Source: Ipomoea triloba
Lineage: Eukaryota; Streptophyta; Magnoliopsida; Solanales; Convolvulaceae
Direction: 5' to 3'
DNA: 64,000 bases
NCBI RefSeq assembly: GCF_003576645.1
Contig: NC_044918.1
Location: forward strand, 26,604,316-26,668,315
Below, in pieces: positions 58,650 through 64,000 of the stretch; position 1 is the stretch's first letter, and the number at the start of each line of letters is the position of its first letter. Under the pieces are notes generated by a model that saw nothing but the letters and a program-made list of their open reading frames with translations, made no database searches and was not told the origin of the DNA. The translations under genes and the position numbers were made by a program.

Positions 58650-59120
58650 AATAGCGACGGACGAATTCCGTCGCTAAAGGAGGAAATTCCGTCGCTAAAC
58701 CGTTTAGCGACGGATTTCGTCCGTCACAAAAACCCTCCTCGCTAGAATTTTGCGACGCAATTTTTTTCCGTCGCTAAAAGTTGCGACGGATATTTCCCTC
58801 GCTAAACGAAAGGAATTCGTCGCTAAATATCTTCCGGCGACCGATTCGTTGGTGACGTTTGTGAGGGACTAGCGATGACATTTTCCGTCGCTACATCTCG
58901 CGACGGAAATTCCGTCGCTATGCTAACAATTTGTCCGTTGCTAATTTCATTCGACGACGATTTTTGGACAAAATTTGTGAGGGATTAACGACGGATATTC
59001 CGTCGCTAATATTAGTGTCAGAATTTTCCGTCGTTATATGTAGCGACGGATATTATGGTTGCTAATTTTTTGAATTGAATTTCATTTAGCTTGAACTTAG
59101 TGACGGAATTATCCGTCGCT
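58650..59120. repeat. Left subterminal repeat array of CACTA element 2
   Basis: More than ten copies of TTCCGTCGCTA or its complement TAGCGACGGA, several paired as hairpins. Confidence 0.88.
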
Positions 59121-59384
59121 AAAATTTTAAAAAAAATAAAAAAAAATACCCACAATTAATATCACGTACCTGCACTAAATCTATTATATTAAAAAGCGTA
59201 ATCTGAGCTTGACAAATATATTAAGCAAACATAATATTAAGAAACTTCCAAAAACAACATCAACATCCAAAAACATAATCTGAGTTTGCCACAATAATAA
59301 GAAACAGTGTCAAACAACATCAACAACATCCAACAACATCCAAAAACATAATTGAGCTTGCCAAATATATTAAGAAAACATAAT

Positions 59385-60685
59385 CTAGTCATCTCCCAAG
59401 TCTTCGTCATTTGAATTAACAGAATGTCCTTCAGTAGTTGGAGGTTGTGGCGTAGAAGTGGTGGGTATGACACCGTTGCGACGCAACTCATCCATCAAAC
59501 TTGCAATCTGAGCTTGCATTTGAGTCTCCATTTGAGTTCTTTCAGCTTGTAATTTAGCCTGCATTTGAGTTCTTTCAGCTTGTAATTTAGCCTCCATCTG
59601 AGCCTCCATCTCAACTCGCATGGTATCTAACATCTCCTTCATTGTATCTTGATGAAATTGTGAAGTAGCAGATGAACTACAACTATTGTCATTGATAAAT
59701 GAGGATGCCTTGGTTCCTAAGCCATAAATACGCTGCTTTTTTACCCCACCAACAACATCCACATACAGCTGTGACATGTTTATAACTGGTGGCTCAGTTG
59801 ACCCTTCCACCTCTTGCGTTGCAGCATCATGTCGTGCTTGTATTTCTTCCTACAATTACAAATTTATACAAAATAAAAGAAGTATACAAAGACATAATAA
59901 TTTGATCTATTTTACATTATACTTACAACAATTTTCTTTGACCTTTCATCAACAAATACACCATTCTTCTTTTTGTGCATATGCTCAAAGCACTCAAACA
60001 TATTAGGCTCCTTTTGAAGTTTATCTCGCTATTAAACAAACAAAAACAATAAAATGATGTTTAATTTGTAAAGAATATATATATATATATATATATATAA
60101 TAAATTTTTAAGTTAGGTGTATTACCAATTTGTGATAGTGCTCAATAGCAGATCTAGATCCTCCGGTATGTCGGGAACATCCAGTACCGGGTCCAGCAAC
60201 CTCACTCATCCTATTCTTCCGCTGTTGCTCAGATTTAGCTATAACGTCAGGCCTATCCCAATATGCCTCCCAAATGCGCCATGTATCTTCATGTATACAA
60301 GCTGGCTTCCCAGTTTAAGTTCGGTTTGACTTAAATTTTGAGACCATATCTGTATACCGTATGCATGCTTGTGCTAAAAAAGCTTTACGAACATGTCGGT
60401 CAATAGACGCATCCCACTTGTAAAATTTCTGTAACATTACAAATTCATTAAATATAAGATTACAGCATAAGAAGTGATCTAATGACTACATGTCATATTG
60501 TATTAAAGCATAACCAGTCATATTTAACACCAGCATAACCAGCATGGACACTTAATTCTTTCCCCATCCATCCAACTATGTTGACTAGTAGCAAATTGGA
60601 TGAAAGTTTCAAGACCAGCCAAAAACTCCTCAGTGAGAAGACCATTTCTAATTCGTGTATACATCCAATGACGATTTGAACTCAT
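59385..60685 (-). pseudogene. Ptta/En/Spm (Transposase_24) gene of CACTA element 2
   Basis: Exon 1 (60,685-60,524) encodes a Transposase-associated domain: RHWMYTR, FLAGLETFIQFA and CPCWLCW, then stops. Exon 2 (about 60,432-60,126) carries KWDASIDRHVRKAF, a nonsense TAA after FKSNRT, then IWEAYWDRPDV, KSEQQRKNRMSE and HTGGSRSAIEH, the Transposase_24 signature. Exon 3 (about 60,032-59,937) has EPNMFECFEHMHKKKNG. Exon 4 (about 59,852-59,385) has YGLGTKASSF and a coiled coil of repeated QAERTQMQAKL units. GT-AG boundaries are plausible. The combination of a TNP2-type N-terminus with a TNP1-like body suggests an internal deletion or alternative splicing as in En/Spm. Confidence 0.7.
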
Positions 60686-61500
60686 TGTATTTATCACCTA
60701 TTGTAAAATATTTTTCAATTATATTTTTTCTTTGAATATAATTGTTCAATATATACCTTACTATCAAACGTAGTTTCCACAAATCATGCCAAAATGAAAT
60801 GAATCAAATGTATAACAATTCTACCTTATTTGGGAATTACTAACTAAAATTAAATGTATTGACAAGTGTATTAGACATCTTTATAATACTTCTACTACCT
60901 CTCTATAATTTTCTTTCTTAAAGAATGGACAAGTGTAATTGCATAATCAGTTTTGAATAATCACATAACCATATTAAAAGGAATCCTAACATTTGTTACA
61001 TAAGGAACCCCTCTAACAAAATCCACTTATCCTAAACAAACCAATAAATACTTTCAAACATTCCTAAAAATTCCTAAAAATTCCTAAAAATTCTTATTAC
61101 CAAATAACAAAGAGTGTGATGAGAACCAACAATATATGTATGAAGCTGCATGCAGTGAATGACATGTAAGATGAAACAAGAAACATATTCTTCAAATTTC
61201 AGATTTAAGCACTTGGACAGATTATAATTCTCATAAGGCTAAAGTGAAAGTTAAGTATTAAATATGGAATTTGACAAAGATTTTGACAATACTACTATAA
61301 ATACTAAAAAATTAAATTATAAATCTAAAACATGTATTCAAACCAAACATGTAAATTATACACAAATTTATGCACGGCCAGTGAAAGAATGAAGCCACAG
61401 TGAACCAATGGCATCCAAATTCAATACACATTTTTGTATTGTATTTAATTTGAATACAATAAAAATCATTGGCACAAATATTGCGGTGAAAGAATGAAGC
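60686..61500. other. CACTA element 2 interior, non-coding
   Basis: AT-rich, probably intron or upstream DNA of the minus-strand gene. A triple ATTCCTAAAA repeat at 61,060-61,092 is the only local structure. Confidence 0.5.
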
Positions 61501-61850
61501 CAGTAAATCATACCAAGCCGGCGTCAGTCTATTGCAGAGCGGCGGCAATGGGTACGGCCGAACAGTGGAGCCGAACAACAGACCACGGCGGAGCACGGCT
61601 AGGTGTTTGCGGCAGAGCACGGCTACGTTCGACGGTGGGAGCACGACAGCAGAGGAGGGCGACGCGAGCAACAGCGATAGAGGAGAGCGAAGCGAGCAGC
61701 GGCGGTGAGCGAGGCAACCAGCGGCGGTGGGAGAGGCGAGCAGCGGCGGTGGGAGAGGTGAGCAGCGACGATTGAGGCGATCCGGCTGCTGCTGCTCCGG
61801 CGATTAGAACATTACGCAATGGCTGCTCATGTCTCTGTGGCGGCATATAT
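61500..61850 (-). other. GC-rich island in CACTA element 2
   Basis: CpG- and GCGG-rich stretch with GAGCAGCGGCGGTGGGAGAG-type repeats. It occupies the same relative position as the island at 22,230-22,450 of CACTA element 1, probably the 5' UTR of the transposase gene. Open frames on both strands reflect composition. Confidence 0.4.
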
Positions 61851-61899
61851 TTTCCCTTAGGGTTGCTAAGCGCAAGGCGTAATATTTTCCCTTAAGGTT

Positions 61900-62510
61900 C
61901 CTAGCGACGGATATTAATTCCATCACTAAAGTCACGAAACAAATTCGTGAGGTTCACATTCTAGCGACGGAAAATTGGATCCGTCGCTATATATAGCAAC
62001 GGATCCAATTTTCCGTCGCTACGAAACCCCGCCCTTTTTATTTAGAACAAAATAAATGCATCAAATTTAGCTCTAGCGACGGATATCACTTTCCGTCGCT
62101 ATATTATAAAAAAAATAAATATATTATTGTTAGCAACGGATAGTTATCCGTCGCTAACTACAAAACTAACGGTGGAGGATTTATTTCATTGCTAATCCGT
62201 CGCTATTTTGTAAAAAATAAATTATCTTTGGACAAATTAGCGACAGATTAAAATTTCCGTTACTAATCCGTCGTTATTCTACTTAATTAAAAAACCGCGA
62301 AAATTCCGTCGCTAATCCGTCGCTACAATGTCTTAATTTTTTGCGCGCCGGCTTCCCGCTAATTTTAGCTACAGATTTAATGACAAAATTATTCCGTCGC
62401 AACGTCCGTCGCCGATCCGTCGCAGATCCGTCGCTAAATGCCAAATTTTTTTAAAAACATAAATCCGTCGTTAATTTAGCATCGGAAGCAATCCGTCGGT
62501 ATTTCCGCGT
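61900..62510. repeat. Right subterminal repeat array of CACTA element 2
   Basis: About fifteen copies of TCCGTCGCTA or TAGCGACGGA with decayed variants such as TCCGTTGCTA. Confidence 0.88.
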
Positions 62511-62525
62511 TTTCTAGTAGTGTTC

Positions 62526-63091
62526 GCCTCAATGTTTGACCCAATAAAACTCAAACTCAAACTTGGATGTCTTCAAGAAAGCTTTAGCCTTGTAAATTAG
62601 CTTTCCAAAGACACTTAAATCGCTTAAATCAGACCATGTAAATCAAAGATACAATTAAAATGCTAAGCGCAGATCAATTGATGTGGGAATACATGCCTTG
62701 ATAGTTTTTCTTCAACCAAGTCTTGTAATAACTTCTACACATCTTCCTGATCGTCTCCATGCCACTACTTAATGCATCCTTGACGAATTACAACAGCACC
62801 ATGATATGCAATGTGAACGAAACTTTTTTTGTTATGACTGAACTTAGATAATAAAATTTCTAAGCTGCTTACGTACTCCCATGAAATAGATCAAGTCAAA
62901 CGTAGTTCAAATAACTTAGTTAATGGTTAACGCCGTACATAGTTTAAACTCTTGCGGGCAGGCCGTACGCAGTTTAAACTCATGCGGATCAGGAGTGTCT
63001 ATGACTTGGGCCCACCCATAGACAAGGGAGATATTTAGCAGTTTAACCATGTGCAACATTTTTTGTGGATTTCTTCTCATTCATCAAAGTA
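62526..63091. other. Non-coding stretch after CACTA element 2
   Basis: AT-rich and without gene. A short direct repeat GTAC(A/G)(T/C)AGTTTAAACTC followed by (T/A)TGCGG occurs at about 62,935 and 62,966. Confidence 0.5.
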
Positions 63092-63499
63092 TCACGGCCA
63101 TGCGATCACCCTCCAACTCTTGGGTGCCTCCACATCTTTACAATTTTGATGTGTTGCATAACTTGATTCCATACTTTCTTCATTTTTTTCTTGCAAAGAA
63201 GTGTGCACAATAATCTTTGGCCGAACCTTTAAAACTTCGCCACACAGAACATTGACATCGGCTTCTCGTTTCATACGAGAAGGGACTGCACTCTTGATTT
63301 CCTTTGACGGTTCTGTGCCAAGAGGGGTCTTGGTATGCTTCTTAATGATAAGGACAGGTCCAAGTCTCTCATGCACAGACTTCTTCTTGACTTCCTTAGG
63401 ACTTGCCCCCAACCTGTTAAAGACCGATTGTCGTGACTCCACCTTACCAATCCTGTCAAAAATAGACTGTCTCTTATCTTGACCTTGTGTTAAGAACAT
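63092..63499 (-). pseudogene. Fragment of a gypsy polyprotein (SVF/HxRLG repeat region)
   Basis: A 135-codon frame with the repeated motif QSIFDRIG, QSVFNRLG and KSVHERLG, typical of the linker region in plant gypsy (Tat-like) polyproteins. The remainder has no active site. It is flanked by non-coding DNA on both sides, so it is an isolated fragment. Confidence 0.55.
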
Positions 63500-64000
63500 A
63501 CTGTAATAGGTTTGATGATACCAAATGTAATGTTCAATCCCCTAAGTCTCGATAGATAGGAAATATATGTAAGTTCGACAAGTAAACTATGAGCGAAAAT
63601 ACAACCGGGTAATTGAGCTCAACTCGGAAAATATTTAAGCTTAAGGTGAACTTGTTTGAACATCTTAGAAGTTTCGTGTTGTAAGCTTATAGATAGATCA
63701 GAAGAAGGCACGAGACATCACTGGAGGAATAAGGGTCTACGAGACATCAACTAAGTCTCGAGACATAAGCAGAGTTCGAGAGATGGAATCTCTCGAAACA
63801 TCAATCCAGTTCGAGACATGAGATCGAGACATCAAGTAGTCGAGACATCAATTTTTGGTCTCGATAGACTAGCACTTCTCCAATGAACTGAACGGCAGTT
63901 AACACGCATAGATAAAGTAATCTAAGTTTGGAGAAAAAGAATATCATGGAGATAAAATATTAAGGAGGTGCTGACAGAGTATTATGGGAAAATAGAACAG
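63500..64000. repeat. AT-rich stretch with CGAGACAT motif cluster
   Basis: Seven or more copies of CGAGACAT (A, C or G next) between 63,708 and 63,845, with TCTCGA inverted partners. No gene. Similar words lie in the solo LTR at 25,170-25,260, so this may be part of a related LTR whose ends lie outside the window. Confidence 0.5.

Larger units (their letters stand above)
58631..62522. mobile_element. CACTA transposon 2 (3892 bp, TSD TTC)
   Basis: Ends CACTACAAAAAAATGCC and, inverted, CACTACTAGAAAACGC. The 3-bp duplication TTC flanks both sides (58,628-58,630 and 62,523-62,525). Dense subterminal repeats of GCGACGGA and TCCGTCGCTA occupy 58,650-59,120 and 61,900-62,510. The interior has a minus-strand gene with Transposase-associated and Ptta/En/Spm (Transposase_24) parts but no TNP2 catalytic region, so the element is non-autonomous. 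Confidence 0.92.

Overview
This window is repeat-dominated nuclear DNA of a flowering plant, most likely a eudicot (inferred from plant-type Ty1/copia and Tat-lineage Ty3/gypsy elements, FAR1-type MULEs, CACTA elements with Ptta/En/Spm genes and AT-rich filler; the species cannot be named). I found no intact host gene, tRNA, rRNA or CRISPR array. Nearly everything assignable is a transposable element, and most coding sequence is broken.

Layout. 1-4617: internal region and one LTR of a minus-strand non-coding LTR retrotransposon (LARD-like family), with a 363-base assembly gap and suspicious duplications around single N characters up to about 7.65 kb. About 7.2-15.76 kb: a decayed minus-strand SIRE/Maximus-like Ty1/copia element with LTR, tRNA-Met primer site, gag-PR-IN-RT-RH, and an unusual spliced extra gene downstream of pol. 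16.4-19.2 kb: a plus-strand spliced pseudogene of the Transposase_28 (putative gypsy type) family with its own TATA box, cut at 19,245 by a hAT-like arm.

19,246-28,850 is a nest: a hAT-like arm holds a 3.75-kb non-autonomous CACTA element (TSD ACA); next to it, between TA microsatellites, lies a 5.25-kb FAR1-type MULE with antiparallel Ulp1-like exons, which carries a 1.2-kb solo copia LTR (TSD ATTTC). 29.1-34.7 kb is a decayed minus-strand Tat-lineage gypsy element with gag, protease, RT, two RNase H domains and integrase. The Transposase_28 pseudogene may be the antisense additional ORF of this same element.

34,726-47,186 is the most striking structure: LTR-internal-LTR-internal-LTR of the LARD family, flanked as one unit by a 5-bp duplication GAGTC. 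The middle LTR is a recombinant of the two outer ones, which fits unequal crossing-over after a single insertion. 47.2-56.7 kb holds fragments of several LTR elements, a roughly 51-bp minisatellite, and two stretches I cannot assign. 57,105-58,357 is a hAT-like non-autonomous element (TSD ACTATCAT) carrying a MULE-type MITE. 58,631-62,522 is a second CACTA element (TSD TTC) with a broken Ptta/En/Spm gene. The end holds a gypsy polyprotein fragment and a stretch rich in CGAGACAT motifs.
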